Shown: piece after piece, positions 49,853 through 59,314 of the stretch
Numbering within the stretch: the first letter of the stretch is position 1
Layout: each line of letters starts with the position of its first letter
Assembly (NCBI RefSeq): GCF_000418555.1
Contig: NZ_ATKM01000005.1
Span: 372,001-436,000 of the forward strand
Source of the DNA: Pseudomonas sp. P818
GTDB taxonomy: Bacteria; Pseudomonadota; Gammaproteobacteria; Pseudomonadales; Pseudomonadaceae
DNA length: 64,000 nt
Direction of reading: 5' to 3'
Position numbers and translations under genes: made by a program
The notes under the pieces: generated by a model
Database searches by the model: none
Told to the model about the DNA's origin: nothing
What the model saw: only the letters and a program-made list of their open reading frames with translations

Positions 49853-50485
49853 ATGAAACACGATATCCAACGCTACACGGCCGGCGAACGCAGCAACCAC
49901 TGGGTGGTGGCGATCCTCTTCGTCCTCGCCGGCCTGTCCGGCCTGGCGCTGTTTCACCCGTCGATGTTCTGGCTCAGCAACCTGTTCGGTGGCGGAGTGT
50001 GGACGCGCATTCTGCATCCCTTCCTCGGCCTGGCCATGTTCCTGTTCTTCCTCTGGCTGGTGATGCGTTTTGCCGGGCACAACCGCCTCGAGGCGCGCGA
50101 TCGCCAGTGGCTGGCACAATGGCGTGACGTGATCAGCAACCGTGAGGAACGGCTGCCACCGGTGGGGCGCTACAACGCGGGGCAGAAGCTGCTGTTCTGG
50201 GTATTGCTGCTGTGCATGCTGGTGTTGCTGGCCACAGGCATCGTCATGTGGCGCCAGTACTTCAGCCACCTGTTCGGCATCGAGCTGATCCGCCTGGCCT
50301 CGCTGCTGCACGCCGCGGCGGCTTGGGGCTTGATCATCTGCATCATCGTGCACGTCTACGCCGGCATCTGGGTCAAGGGCTCCATCGGCGCCATGCTCAA
50401 TGGCTGGGTCAGCCGCGGCTGGGCGCGCAAGCACCATGCGGCCTGGTACGAGGAAGTCAGCAAAGACAGCCACAAGCGCCACTGA
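49853..50485 (+). CDS. fdnI: formate dehydrogenase cytochrome b556 subunit
   Basis: 210 residues with four membrane segments and histidines placed for two b hemes (including NHWVVAILFVLAGLSG and IIVHVYAGIW). It delivers electrons from formate oxidation to the quinone pool. Ten bp after fdnH, with a GGAGA site. A cluster of REP units follows its stop and probably marks the end of the fdnGHI message. Confidence 0.95.
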   Translation: MKHDIQRYTAGERSNHWVVAILFVLAGLSGLALFHPSMFWLSNLFGGGVWTRILHPFLGLAMFLFFLWLVMRFAGHNRLEARDRQWLAQWRDVISNREERLPPVGRYNAGQKLLFWVLLLCMLVLLATGIVMWRQYFSHLFGIELIRLASLLHAAAAWGLIICIIVHVYAGIWVKGSIGAMLNGWVSRGWARKHHAAWYEEVSKDSHKRH

Positions 50486-50497
50486 ATGATGACTGTA

Positions 50498-50645
50498 TCG
50501 CGGCTGAAGCCGCTCCTACGGGATGTCGTTTCATGTAGGAGCGGCTTCAGCCGCGTAGCCCAGATGCAATCCGGGGCGCGCTCTGCTTTTGTGGGAGGGG
50601 CTTTAGCCGCGACAGCCCACACCCGTAGGAGCGGCTTCAGCCGCG
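50498..50645. repeat. REP cluster (GTAGGAGCGGCTTCAGCCGCG family)
   Basis: Four units: an inverted TCGCGGCTGAAGCCGCTCCTAC at 50498-50519, then direct units at 50535-50555, 50591-50611 (GTGGGAGGGGCTTTAGCCGCG variant) and 50625-50645. The first two form an inverted pair (REPIN-like). They fill most of the gap between fdnI and fdhE; the rest (50646-50817) holds no gene I can see. Confidence 0.9.
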
Positions 50646-50817
50646 ATCAACGCGCGCCACTAAATCACCTCCCACGGCAACCGTGCACACCGTCTCGTAT
50701 CCAGATGCAGTCCGCGACCACGCCCAGCCAACCTCAACTCTGCAACCGGCAAACCCCTTCAGCCTGGTCTAGGCTGATCTAGCGAAAACCACGGGAGCAG
50801 TCCCTAAGGAGTCCTGC

Positions 50818-51750
50818 GTGTCAGGCCAGATTCTCGAGCCGGGGCAGATCGAAGCCGCGGCCAACATCCCGCCTTTTCTCCACCTGCCCGAGCCCGACCT
50901 GTTCAGCCGCCGTGCCCGGCGCCTGCGTAGCCTGGCTGCCGATCATCCGCTGGCGGCCTACCTGCTGTTGATGGCCGATCTGTGCGAGGCGCAGCAGCGT
51001 GTGCTGGATGCGCCACCGCCCTTGTCAGGCCCATCGGCCGAAGCCCTGGCGCGCAGTTTCGAGCATCGCATGCCGCCGCTGGCATTCGACACCCTGGTAC
51101 GCGGCGATGCCTGGCAACCCGCCCTCGACGCCTTGCTGGCCGAGATCAAGGCCGACGGTAATCCGTCTGTACGTGCCGCCCTGGCAGGCTTGCGCGAGGC
51201 CGATAGCGGCCAGCGCAAGGCCTGGGCCATCGCCTTGCTGGGTGGCCAGTTCGATCTGCTGCCGGCGGCGCTGGTGCCGTTTCTCGGCGCTGCCCTGCAG
51301 GTCGCCTTCAGCCACTGGCTGCTGGCGCTGCCCAGCGAGCGGCTGGTGGAAACCTCCAGCCAGACCCTGTGCCCGGCCTGCGGCTCGCCACCGGTGGCCG
51401 GCATGCTGCGCCATCGCGGCAAGTACGCCGGGTTGCGCTACCTGAGCTGCTCGCTGTGCGCCTGCGAATGGCACCACGTGCGGGTCAAGTGCAGCAATTG
51501 CGAATCCTCCAAGCACCTGGCCTACCTGTCGCTCGAGCGTGAGGGCGTGGCGCCCGAGCGCTCGGCGATCCGCGCCGAGACCTGCCCGAGCTGCCAGAGC
51601 TATCTGAAGCAGTGCTACCTGGAGTTCGACGATCAGGCCGATGCTGTCGCCGATGATCTGGCCAGTCTCGACCTAGACATGCGCCTGAGTGAGGAGGGGC
51701 ACCTGCGCCGGGCGCCGAACCTGCTGCTGGCACCCGGCAGTTCCGACTGA
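50818..51750 (+). CDS. fdhE: formate dehydrogenase accessory protein FdhE
   Basis: 310 residues, beginning with a GTG at 50818 preceded by AAGGAG. The C-terminal half has four CxxC rubredoxin-like motifs ([27 protein letters not shown]), characteristic of FdhE, which binds the Tat signal region of the catalytic subunit and is needed for assembly of active enzyme. Directly followed by selA with an 11-bp gap, so fdhE, selA and selB form one operon. Confidence 0.95.
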   Translation: MSGQILEPGQIEAAANIPPFLHLPEPDLFSRRARRLRSLAADHPLAAYLLLMADLCEAQQRVLDAPPPLSGPSAEALARSFEHRMPPLAFDTLVRGDAWQPALDALLAEIKADGNPSVRAALAGLREADSGQRKAWAIALLGGQFDLLPAALVPFLGAALQVAFSHWLLALPSERLVETSSQTLCPACGSPPVAGMLRHRGKYAGLRYLSCSLCACEWHHVRVKCSNCESSKHLAYLSLEREGVAPERSAIRAETCPSCQSYLKQCYLEFDDQADAVADDLASLDLDMRLSEEGHLRRAPNLLLAPGSSD

Positions 51751-51761
51751 GGGCGCTGACG

Positions 51762-53174
51762 ATGAATGCCAATGCTGCCCGTCTTCCTTCCATTGACCGC
51801 CTGCTGCGTTGCGAAAGCGTGGCGCCCCTGCAGCAGCGCTACGGTCGCGATGCCTTGCTGGCCATCTTGCGTGATCTGCTTGATGAGTTGCGCGAACCCG
51901 TCCGCAGCGGCCAACTTGCTGCGGTGGAGCTAAGCGAGGCGGTGCTCGCCGGTCGTGCCGGCGAACGCCTGGCCGCTCGTCACGCCAGTCGTGTACGCCG
52001 TGTGTTCAACCTGACCGGCACGGTGCTGCACACCAACCTCGGGCGCGCCCTGTTGCCGGAGGAGGCCATCGACGCCATCACCCAGGCTGCACGCTACCCG
52101 CTCAACCTGGAATTCGATCTGGCCAGCGGCAAGCGCGGCGACCGCGACGACCTGATCATCGGCCTGATCCGCGAGCTGACCGGCGCAGAGGCGGTCACCG
52201 TGGTCAACAACAATGCAGCGGCCGTGCTGCTGGCGCTCAACAGCCTGGGGGCGCGCAAGGAGGGCATCATCTCCCGTGGCGAACTGATCGAGATCGGCGG
52301 CGCCTTCCGCATCCCCGATATCATGGCCCGTGCCGGGGTCAAGCTGGTCGAGGTCGGCACCACCAACCGCACTCACGCCAAGGACTACGAGGCCGCCATC
52401 GGCCCGCGTTCGGGCCTGCTGATGCGCGTGCACACCAGCAACTACAGCGTGCAGGGCTTCACCGCCAGCGTCGCCACCCGTGACCTGGCCGCCATCGCCC
52501 ACGCTCACGGCCTGCCGCTGCTGGAGGACCTTGGCAGCGGCAGCCTGGTCGATCTATCACGCTGGGGCCTGCCCAAGGAGCCCACGGTGCAGGAAGCGCT
52601 GCGCGACGGCGCGGATATCGTCACCTTCAGCGGCGACAAGCTGCTCGGCGGCCCGCAGGCCGGCATCATCCTCGGCAGCAAGGAACTGATCGGGCGCATC
52701 AAGAAGAACCCGCTCAAGCGCGCCCTGCGCGTGGACAAGCTGACCCTCGCCGCGCTGGAAGCGGTGCTCGGCCTGTACCGCGACCCGGATCGCCTCGGCG
52801 AGCGCCTCACCAGCCTGCGCCTGCTCAGCCGTCCGCAGGTGGATATCCGCGCCCAGGCCGAGCGTGTCGCTCCGGCACTGGCCGCAAGCCTTGGCGAACA
52901 CTGGCAGGTCAGCGTGGAAAATGCTCTGGGCATGATCGGCAGCGGCGCGCAACCGGTGGCACGCCTACCTAGTGCGGCGCTGTGCATCCGCCCGCAGACC
53001 TCCAAACGTCTACGTGGCCGTGCGCTGCGCGAGCTGGAGGAACAGTTGCGTGAGCTGCCGATCCCGGTGATTGGCCGCATCGATGACGACGCCCTGTGGC
53101 TCGACCTGCGCCAGCTCGATGACGAACCCGCCTTCGTCGCGCAACTGGCGCAGCTGTGCGAGGCGCAGGCGTGA
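51762..53174 (+). CDS. selA: L-seryl-tRNA(Sec) selenium transferase
   Basis: 470 residues, PLP-dependent. It converts Ser-tRNA(Sec) to Sec-tRNA(Sec) with selenophosphate. The PLP lysine is residue 293 in [29 protein letters not shown] and [13 protein letters not shown] are family signatures. The stop overlaps the GTG start of selB by four bases (GTGA). Confidence 0.97.
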   Translation: MNANAARLPSIDRLLRCESVAPLQQRYGRDALLAILRDLLDELREPVRSGQLAAVELSEAVLAGRAGERLAARHASRVRRVFNLTGTVLHTNLGRALLPEEAIDAITQAARYPLNLEFDLASGKRGDRDDLIIGLIRELTGAEAVTVVNNNAAAVLLALNSLGARKEGIISRGELIEIGGAFRIPDIMARAGVKLVEVGTTNRTHAKDYEAAIGPRSGLLMRVHTSNYSVQGFTASVATRDLAAIAHAHGLPLLEDLGSGSLVDLSRWGLPKEPTVQEALRDGADIVTFSGDKLLGGPQAGIILGSKELIGRIKKNPLKRALRVDKLTLAALEAVLGLYRDPDRLGERLTSLRLLSRPQVDIRAQAERVAPALAASLGEHWQVSVENALGMIGSGAQPVARLPSAALCIRPQTSKRLRGRALRELEEQLRELPIPVIGRIDDDALWLDLRQLDDEPAFVAQLAQLCEAQA

Positions 53175-55147
53175 TCGTCGGCACCGCCGGCCATATCGAC
53201 CATGGCAAGACCGCGCTGCTGCAGGCGCTGACCGGCCAGCAGGGCGACCGCCGCCCGGCCGAGCGCGCCCGTGGCATCACCATCGACCTGGGTTATCTCT
53301 ACGCCGATCTGGGCGACGGCCAGCTCACCGGCTTCATCGACGTGCCCGGGCACGAACGCTTCGTCCACAACATGCTCGCTGGCGCCAGTGGCATCGACCT
53401 GCTGTTGCTGGTGGTGGCCGCTGACGACGGGGTGATGCCGCAGACCCGCGAACACCTGGCGATAGCCGAGCTGTTGGGCATCCGTCAGGCGCTCGTCGCC
53501 CTGACCAAGATCGACCGGGTCGATGCCGCGCGGGTGCAACAGGTGCGCGAGCAGGTGGAAAACCTGCTCGCCCCCGGGCCGCTGGCGGGCGCCGAACTGC
53601 TGGTGGTGGACAGCCTCAGCGGGCGAGGCGTCGAACTCCTGCGTGAACGCCTGCTGGCCATCTCTGCGGTGCACCAAACGCGCACCAGCTATGGCCATTT
53701 TCGTCTGCCCATCGACCGCGCCTTCAGCGTCGAGGGCACTGGCGTAGTGGTGACCGGCACCGCCTTTGCCGGCCGTGTGGCGCTGGGCGACGAACTGCTG
53801 CTAAGTCCATCCGGGCGCCGCGTGCGCGTGCGCGGCCTGCACGCGCAGAATCGCCAGGCCGAAAGCGCCTTTGCCGGCCAGCGGGTGGCGCTGAACCTGG
53901 CCGGCGAGCGGCTGGCGGTCGAGCAACTGCACCGAGGCGACTGGCTGCTGGCGCCGGCCTTGCTGGCGCCGACCACCCGGCTGGATATCCAACTGCAGCT
54001 GCTGGCCTCGGAGTCGCGGGCTTTGGCGCACTGGACGCCAGTGCACGTACACCTGGGCGCGCAGGATGTCACCGGGCGCATCGCCCTGCTGGACAGCGAC
54101 AGCCTGGCACCCGGACTGCATTGCCTGGCGCAGTTGCTGCTAAACGCCCCGGCACATGCCGTGCACGGCGATACCCTGGTGCTGCGCGACCAGTCGGCGC
54201 AACGCACGCTGGGTGGCGGCCGTGTGCTCGATCCCTTCGCCCCGGCCCGCGGCCGCCGTGCGCCGCAACGTTTGCGGCAATTGCAGGCGCTGCAGGGCGC
54301 CAGCCTGGAACAGGCCCTGCCGGTGCTGTTGCAGTCGGCCGATAACGGCCTTGATCCCGCCCTGCTGGAGCGGCAGTTCAATCGTCCGCGTGAGAGCTGG
54401 GCACTGCCGGATGGGGCGTGCGAACTGGCAACCCGTCAGGGCACGCGCCTGTTCGATGCGGCGCATCTGCAGACGCTGCGCGACGCCTTGGTCGAGGGTC
54501 TGCGCCGTTTCCATGATGAATTGCCGGACGAACTCGGCCCCGACCGTGACCGCCTGCGCCGCTATGCCCTGAGCGAACTGGAGCGCCCGGTATTCATCGC
54601 CCTGCTCGACCAGGCTCTGGCAAACGGGAGCATCGCCAGCAGCGGCCCCTGGCTGCACCTGCCGGACCACCGCGTGCAGCTCAGCCCGGACGACGAAGCC
54701 CTGCGCGAACGACTCTGGCCACTGCTGCTCGATGGCGGCTTCGGCCCACCCTGGGTTCGTGACCTGGCTGGCGCCGTGCAACGGGACGAGGCATCCGTGC
54801 GCCTGCTGCTGCGAAAACTGGCGCGCCTGGGCCTGTTGCATCAGGTGGTCCGCGACCTGTTCTATCCCGAACAAACCCTGCGCAGTCTTGCCGCCCGTGC
54901 GCTGGAACTGGTGGAGCAGCATGGCAGTCTGCGTGTGGTCGATTGGCGAGACCGTATCGGCATCGGCCGCAAGCGTGCCATCCAGCTCCTGGAGTACTTC
55001 GACCGCATTGGCTTCACCCGTCGCCTGGCCAACGAGCGGCGTATCCGTAGCGACTCGGCGCTGGCGATTCAGCTAATGGGCTACCAACAGGAAGGTGCTG
55101 CGGTCGGTGCATCCGGTGCGCTCTTAGCGATTGACGACCAACGGTAG
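53171..55147 (+). CDS. selB: selenocysteine-specific elongation factor
   Basis: 658 residues from the GTG at 53171 (reads [21 protein letters not shown]). The GTPase motifs [21 protein letters not shown] and TKID are all present, followed by EF-Tu-like domains and C-terminal winged helices that bind the SECIS hairpin. The GTG overlaps the selA stop, so translation is coupled. tRNA-Sec lies 61 bp beyond the stop. Confidence 0.97.
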   Translation: MIVGTAGHIDHGKTALLQALTGQQGDRRPAERARGITIDLGYLYADLGDGQLTGFIDVPGHERFVHNMLAGASGIDLLLLVVAADDGVMPQTREHLAIAELLGIRQALVALTKIDRVDAARVQQVREQVENLLAPGPLAGAELLVVDSLSGRGVELLRERLLAISAVHQTRTSYGHFRLPIDRAFSVEGTGVVVTGTAFAGRVALGDELLLSPSGRRVRVRGLHAQNRQAESAFAGQRVALNLAGERLAVEQLHRGDWLLAPALLAPTTRLDIQLQLLASESRALAHWTPVHVHLGAQDVTGRIALLDSDSLAPGLHCLAQLLLNAPAHAVHGDTLVLRDQSAQRTLGGGRVLDPFAPARGRRAPQRLRQLQALQGASLEQALPVLLQSADNGLDPALLERQFNRPRESWALPDGACELATRQGTRLFDAAHLQTLRDALVEGLRRFHDELPDELGPDRDRLRRYALSELERPVFIALLDQALANGSIASSGPWLHLPDHRVQLSPDDEALRERLWPLLLDGGFGPPWVRDLAGAVQRDEASVRLLLRKLARLGLLHQVVRDLFYPEQTLRSLAARALELVEQHGSLRVVDWRDRIGIGRKRAIQLLEYFDRIGFTRRLANERRIRSDSALAIQLMGYQQEGAAVGASGALLAIDDQR

Positions 55148-55208
55148 CCATGGGCTAACCTGCACAACCAACGCAACGGCTGCCGAGCGACTGGCAGCCG
55201 CCGAACAG

Positions 55209-55304
55209 GGAAGGCAATCACGCCCGGTGGCGTGGCCGGGCTTCAAACCCGGTGGGGGACGGCATCCGTTCCTGGGTGAGTTCGACTCTCACTGCCTTCC
55301 GCCA
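55209..55304 (+). tRNA. selC: tRNA-Sec (anticodon TCA)
   Basis: A 96-base sequence including the encoded 3' GCCA. The 8-bp acceptor stem GGAAGGCA/TGCCTTCC, the TCA anticodon at 55243-55245 in CTTCAAA, the long variable arm and the GTTCGACTC T-loop all match bacterial selenocysteine tRNA. It lies just after selB. Confidence 0.97.
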
Positions 55305-55305
55305 A

Positions 55306-55839
55306 TCACCTGGCCGTAAAGGGCGCCTGAGTCGCATCCGCTGGGGTACGACCTGGCTGCAGATTCTTCTCGAACTGCACCAGGGCGACACGGCTGCCAT
55401 CCGGCGCGCGGCGCTCGACGATGCCGACGGTACGGTAGCCCAGGCGGGTGTAGAGCAGCAGGCCACCGGCGTTGGCGTTAAAGCAGGACACCTTCATCAG
55501 CGGCGCGTCGTAGCGCTCGCGCGCGAGGTTCTCCATCACTTCCACCAGGTATTGGGCCACGCCCTGGCTGCGGGCCCAGGGCGCTACCATCAGGTTACCC
55601 AGGGCGCAGAATTCGCCATGCTGCCATTGGTAGAAATTGGCGAAGCCGGCGACCTTGCCGCCGAGTTCGACCACGGTGCTTTCGCGGCGCTCGGCGAGGG
55701 CGGCGGCAAGCTGGCCGACGTCCAGCGGCCAGATGGCCTTGGGATAGCAGAAGAACAGTTCGTCAACGTTCTGCGGAAAGCCGGCCACGGTGCCGAGGTC
55801 GGCAGCCGTGGCCGGGCGGTGTTGCAGGTTCGCATTCAA
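55306..55839 (-). CDS. GNAT-family acetyltransferase
   Basis: 177 residues if the TTG at 55839 is used (NANLQHRPATAADLG), with AAGGA about 9 bp upstream; the open frame runs further up but overlaps the lipoprotein gene and lacks homology. The acetyl-CoA binding motif is visible as LGNLMVAPWARSQGVAQYLVE, followed by FNANAGGLLLYTRLGYR. The substrate is unknown. Convergent with selB and tRNA-Sec. Confidence 0.8.
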   Translation of the reverse strand: MNANLQHRPATAADLGTVAGFPQNVDELFFCYPKAIWPLDVGQLAAALAERRESTVVELGGKVAGFANFYQWQHGEFCALGNLMVAPWARSQGVAQYLVEVMENLARERYDAPLMKVSCFNANAGGLLLYTRLGYRTVGIVERRAPDGSRVALVQFEKNLQPGRTPADATQAPFTAR

Positions 55840-55855
55840 AGCGGACGGTCCTTGT

Positions 55856-56410
55856 TCAGCGCGGCGGGTACTGCGAGAGCACCTGAGTGACGGTTTCGCG
55901 GATCGCCCGTTCGCGCTCGGCGGGTGTCGGCGGCTGGCTGCGCATGATCTGTTCACCGCTGCCGCGCCACACCAGCTTGCCGTCCTTGGCGTCGTACAGG
56001 TCGATCTGCAGGGTGGCGACCTTGTAGTCCACGCGGCGCGTTTCGGTGAACGCCGGGCCTCCCCAGTAACCGCCCCAATAGCCGCCCCAGCCACCGCCGT
56101 ACTGGGTGGTGATCTGATCCTGACGCTCGTCGACGATCAGCACGCTCTGCACCTTGAGGTCGCCCTTGCCATCGGTCGCCTGCCGCAGGCCGCGCTGGTC
56201 GAGTTGTTCGGCCACGGCCTGGCTGATGCGGGCTTCGGTGATGTCGCTTTTCAGGCGGGCATCATCGGGTTGGTAGGCGAGCTTGTCGTCCATCCAGCTC
56301 CAGGTGCGGTAGGCGGCGAAGTCACGACTGGGGTCGAAGTCGCGCTCCAGGCTGACGCTGGCGCAACCACCCAGCAGCAAGGCGAGGAGCAGGTAGGGCA
56401 GGGTACGCAT
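55856..56410 (-). CDS. DUF4136 lipoprotein
   Basis: 184 residues. A lipoprotein signal (LLLALLLGGCAS) is followed by the DUF4136 domain (DFAAYRTWSWMDDKLAYQ ... KLVWRGSGEQIM). A glycine/tryptophan/tyrosine-rich loop sits in the middle (GGGWGGYWGGYWGGP). Function unknown; the protein should be membrane-anchored facing the periplasm. It is a paralogue of the next gene upstream, 21 bp away. Confidence 0.85.
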   Translation of the reverse strand: MRTLPYLLLALLLGGCASVSLERDFDPSRDFAAYRTWSWMDDKLAYQPDDARLKSDITEARISQAVAEQLDQRGLRQATDGKGDLKVQSVLIVDERQDQITTQYGGGWGGYWGGYWGGPAFTETRRVDYKVATLQIDLYDAKDGKLVWRGSGEQIMRSQPPTPAERERAIRETVTQVLSQYPPR

Positions 56411-56431
56411 GTCGTTCTCCAGCGCAGTCGA

Positions 56432-57010
56432 TCAATAAGGAGGATAGCCGTCCAGTGCGGCGCGGATGGCCGCGCGCATGGCCTCGGCCTGCGCCGCCTG
56501 GTCCTTGCCGGCGACGGCTTCGCCGCTGCCTGACCAGACCACCTGATGGTCGCGTGGGTCGATCAGCTCGATGCGCACCACCGCCACTCTCTGCTCGTAA
56601 GTGCGTACGATGGGTACGCCACCGTAGGCGCCGTAGCGGCGATCCCAGTGGCTGCCGGTGCCGTAGTAGCCACCGACGTTGTCCTGATACTGGCGCAGGC
56701 GGGTTTCCTGGCTGATGTAGGCGCGGACCAGCAGGTCGCCGGGACCGTTGAGCGCCGGGCGCAGGCCGTACTGATCGAGGCCGGCGCTGACGCTGTCAGC
56801 CAATTCATTGCTGGGCGTACGGCCGTCCAGCCAGCTCCAGCTGCGGTAGCGTCCGTAATCGCGCGGCGCTGCCGGGTAGGCGCTGCGGTCGAATGTGGTG
56901 GCCGCTTCGGGCGGCGCCGGTGGCATTGGCAGCGATTCGGCCTGGTAGGGGTTCTGGCTCTGGCAGGCGGCCAGCAGCGGCAGGATGAGTATGGCTATGG
57001 CGGTGCGCAT
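56432..57010 (-). CDS. DUF4136 lipoprotein, second copy
   Basis: 192 residues from the ATG at 57010 ([19 protein letters not shown]), a lipoprotein signal with cysteine at residue 16. It shares the DUF4136 pattern with its neighbour ([15 protein letters not shown] ... [14 protein letters not shown]), including a Gly/Tyr-rich middle ([20 protein letters not shown]). An upstream in-frame ATG at 57037 is less likely because it would bury the signal peptide. Confidence 0.83.
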   Translation of the reverse strand: MRTAIAILILPLLAACQSQNPYQAESLPMPPAPPEAATTFDRSAYPAAPRDYGRYRSWSWLDGRTPSNELADSVSAGLDQYGLRPALNGPGDLLVRAYISQETRLRQYQDNVGGYYGTGSHWDRRYGAYGGVPIVRTYEQRVAVVRIELIDPRDHQVVWSGSGEAVAGKDQAAQAEAMRAAIRAALDGYPPY

Positions 57011-57085
57011 GGTCGTCTCCGTGGTCGCGCGCGACATCCCCGATGGCTTCAGGCTACGCCGGGCTGCCGGCTTCGTCCAACGCGC

Positions 57086-57835
57086 TCAGAGGGGCCGGCA
57101 GATCCAGTGCAGGTAGCGGCCCAGGCCGGCGAAAGTCGGGTGGCGGCGATGGGCCAGCTCCATTTCCAGCAGGTCGATCAGCTCGGCCCTGGTCTGGAAT
57201 TCCTGCGGCATGTAGTCGTGGAATACGCGCACGCCGCTACGGCTTTCGACCTGCCAGTATTCGCCGAGTTGCGTGTCCAGCTCACGCGGGTCGAGCGGGC
57301 GCTGCGGGGTCAGGCTCTGGCCCTCGCCGGCGAAGCGTTCCTTGCGCAGCTTGCGGAAGTGCCCCTTGAGCAGGTTGCGATAAATCAGTGCGTCCTTGTT
57401 GTAGAAGGCCAGCGACAGCCAGCCGCCCTCGGCCGTCAGCTGGTGCAGCACCGGCAGGATGGCGCCCGGTTCGGCCAGCCACTCCAGCACGGCGTGGCAC
57501 AGCACCAGATCGAAGGGCTCCTGCAACTGGCCGAGCAGCTCCTGCCAGGGCGCCTGGATGAAGGTGGCGCTCTGCCCGGCTTCGGCGAAGCGCTGGCGTG
57601 CCCCGCTGAGCATGGGTTCGGCAGGTTCGGCCAGGGTGACCTGATGGCCGCGCTGGGCCAGCCACAGGCTCATATGGCCAAGCCCTGCACCGACATCCAG
57701 CACGCGCAACGGGCGGTTCGGCAGCGCCTCGGCCAGGTCGGCCTGCAGCGCGGCGAGGCGTATGGCACCCTTGGCGCCGCCGTAGATCTTCTCGGCGAAG
57801 CGGGTGGCGAGTTCGTCGAAGTGGCGGTCGCTCAT
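57086..57835 (-). CDS. cmoM: SAM-dependent methyltransferase, CmoM-like
   Basis: 249 residues from the ATG at 57835 (MSDRHFDELATRFAEKIYGG). Class I methyltransferase with motif I VLDVGAGLGHMSLWLA and FDLVLCHAVLEWL. The N-terminus and length fit CmoM (formerly SmtA), which methylates the carboxymethoxyuridine at the wobble position of certain tRNAs. The ATG overlaps the stop of the MazG-like gene (ATGA). Confidence 0.72.
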   Translation of the reverse strand: MSDRHFDELATRFAEKIYGGAKGAIRLAALQADLAEALPNRPLRVLDVGAGLGHMSLWLAQRGHQVTLAEPAEPMLSGARQRFAEAGQSATFIQAPWQELLGQLQEPFDLVLCHAVLEWLAEPGAILPVLHQLTAEGGWLSLAFYNKDALIYRNLLKGHFRKLRKERFAGEGQSLTPQRPLDPRELDTQLGEYWQVESRSGVRVFHDYMPQEFQTRAELIDLLEMELAHRRHPTFAGLGRYLHWICRPL

Positions 57836-58137
57836 TTGAGAAAGCGCCGTTCGTTGTCGGCGAGCTTGTCGAGCACCACCTGGTTCATGTCGAGACCCAG
57901 CTCGCTGCACAGTTGCAGCAGGTAGAGCACCACGTCGGCCACTTCCTGGCCGGCATGGGCGAGCTGCTCCGGAGGCAACTGGCGGGACTGCTCCTCGCTC
58001 AGCCACTGGAAGATTTCCACCAGCTCGGCCATTTCCACGCTGGCGGCCATGGCCAGGTTCTTCGGGCTCTGGTATCGGCGCCAGTCGTTGTGATCGCGAA
58101 TGGCGTGCATGCGCGCGGTGAGTGCAGCGATGTTCAT
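57832..58137 (-). CDS. MazG-like nucleotide pyrophosphohydrolase
   Basis: 101 residues from the ATG at 58137 (MNIAALTARMHAIRDHN). All-alpha NTP pyrophosphohydrolase fold with the metal-binding EMAELVEIFQWL and EVADVVLYLLQL helices, fitting the small MazG-like/RS21-C6 group that clears aberrant dNTPs. Its Shine-Dalgarno sequence sits inside a strong hairpin immediately before the start. Coupled to the downstream methyltransferase gene. Confidence 0.87.
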   Translation of the reverse strand: MNIAALTARMHAIRDHNDWRRYQSPKNLAMAASVEMAELVEIFQWLSEEQSRQLPPEQLAHAGQEVADVVLYLLQLCSELGLDMNQVVLDKLADNERRFLK

Positions 58138-58139
58138 GG

Positions 58140-58160
58140 TGCGGCTCCTTTCGAGCCGCA
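58140..58160 (-). promoter_or_regulatory. hairpin enclosing the ribosome-binding site of the MazG-like gene
   Basis: On the transcript TGCGGCTC pairs perfectly with GAGCCGCA around a 5-nt GAAAG loop. GGAG, the only Shine-Dalgarno match, lies at the loop/3'-arm border, 7 nt before the AUG. The structure should mask initiation unless melted or bound. Confidence 0.55.
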
Positions 58161-58214
58161 TAGCTTCGGCCCGAAAGGAGGCGACCGCAAGTCGTTGGTG
58201 GGAGCGCATGGCCC

Positions 58215-58278
58215 GTAGCCCGGATGCAATCCGGGGGCTCGCATCGAGAATATCCACCCCGGATTGCATCCGGGCTAC
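58215..58278. repeat. REP pair (GTAGCCCGGATG family)
   Basis: GTAGCCCGGATGCAATCCGG and its mirror CCGGATTGCATCCGGGCTAC separated by about 24 bp, between the MaoC-like stop and the MazG-like promoter region. Confidence 0.85.
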
Positions 58279-58279
58279 G

Positions 58280-59137
58280 TCAGGCAGGCAGCGGCTGCCA
58301 GCTCCCGGTCATATGCGGTGTATCGTTTTCGCCGATCAGGCGGAACTGCCCGCTGGCAGCCGGCTCGCTGGCCTCCAGGGCGAGGTGGGTGGGCAGCAGC
58401 ACCGGTTTCTGGAAGCGCACCTGCACCTCATAGCCGGCCAGTGGCAGGTGAGCCTGCAGCGCGCCCAGGCTGCGCGCCTTGTTCCACAGACCGTGAGCGA
58501 TGGCGCGGGGGAAGCCGAACAGTCGCGCCGTCAGCGCATGCAGGTGGATCGGGTTGTAGTCGCCCGCCACGCGGGCGTAACGCCGGCCGGTATCGGCGGG
58601 GGCGGCCCAGTCGGCCAGCGGTGCCAGCGGCAAAGGTTCGTGCTCAGGGTGTGGTTGCGGCTTTCCGTCGAGACGCAGCGCTCGGCAGAGAATGCGGCTA
58701 TCGCCCTCCCACAGCAGGCCAAGTTGGTCCTCCAGACGGGTGATCAGGCTGAAGGTGGCGCCCTTGTCGTGCGGCTGCAGATCGCTCACCTGCACGCTGA
58801 CCTGGAACGGCCCCAGCCCACCCAGCGGGCGTAGCACGCGGATGCGGTTCTCCAGATGCACCAGACCCAGCAGCGGGAAGGGGAAGCCGCGGTCGGTGAG
58901 CAGCTGCATTTGCAATGGGAAGGCGAGGATATGCGGATAGACCGGCGGCAGATAGGCGCTCTCGGCAAGGCCGCATACCTGGCGATAGCGCGCCAGGTGC
59001 TTGGGGGCCACGTCCACTCGGCAGCGCAGGCCAAGGTCGGGCAGTTGACGGCCTGTCACCTTGCGCCGCAGCGCGGCACGCACAAACAGACCGGGCAGGG
59101 CCGGTGGGGTATCGAGATCGAGCCAGTCGATGGCCAT
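58280..59137 (-). CDS. MaoC-like dehydratase
   Basis: 285 residues. The C-terminal half carries a hot-dog hydratase motif, AGDYNPIHLHALTARLFGFPRAIAHG, with the Asp and His of the catalytic site. The N-terminal half fits a second, degenerate hot-dog repeat. Likely acts on enoyl-CoA or enoyl-ACP. Its neighbours (AraC regulator, long FabG-like reductase, FadI-like thiolase) support a role in an acyl-chain pathway. Near-identical layouts occur in other pseudomonads. Confidence 0.82.
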   Translation of the reverse strand: MAIDWLDLDTPPALPGLFVRAALRRKVTGRQLPDLGLRCRVDVAPKHLARYRQVCGLAESAYLPPVYPHILAFPLQMQLLTDRGFPFPLLGLVHLENRIRVLRPLGGLGPFQVSVQVSDLQPHDKGATFSLITRLEDQLGLLWEGDSRILCRALRLDGKPQPHPEHEPLPLAPLADWAAPADTGRRYARVAGDYNPIHLHALTARLFGFPRAIAHGLWNKARSLGALQAHLPLAGYEVQVRFQKPVLLPTHLALEASEPAASGQFRLIGENDTPHMTGSWQPLPA

Positions 59138-59314
59138 TGGCGAGCTCCTTGGCGAATGGATGGCAGCAGCTTAACCCTCAGACCAGCGCTGGCATTGGCT
59201 GTTCTGCCTCGGGGCTGCGCAGGGCAGTCAATCGGCCTGCTGCGCCGTTTGCGCGGCATGGCCCGCAGCCCCTAAGATGAGCGCCGCTCACGAATAAAAA
59301 GAACAGCAGGAATC

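Noticed and set aside
50498..50645. Regularly repeated units as a CRISPR array
   Set aside because: Units are inverted and unevenly spaced palindromes without unique spacers of constant length, and no cas genes are near.
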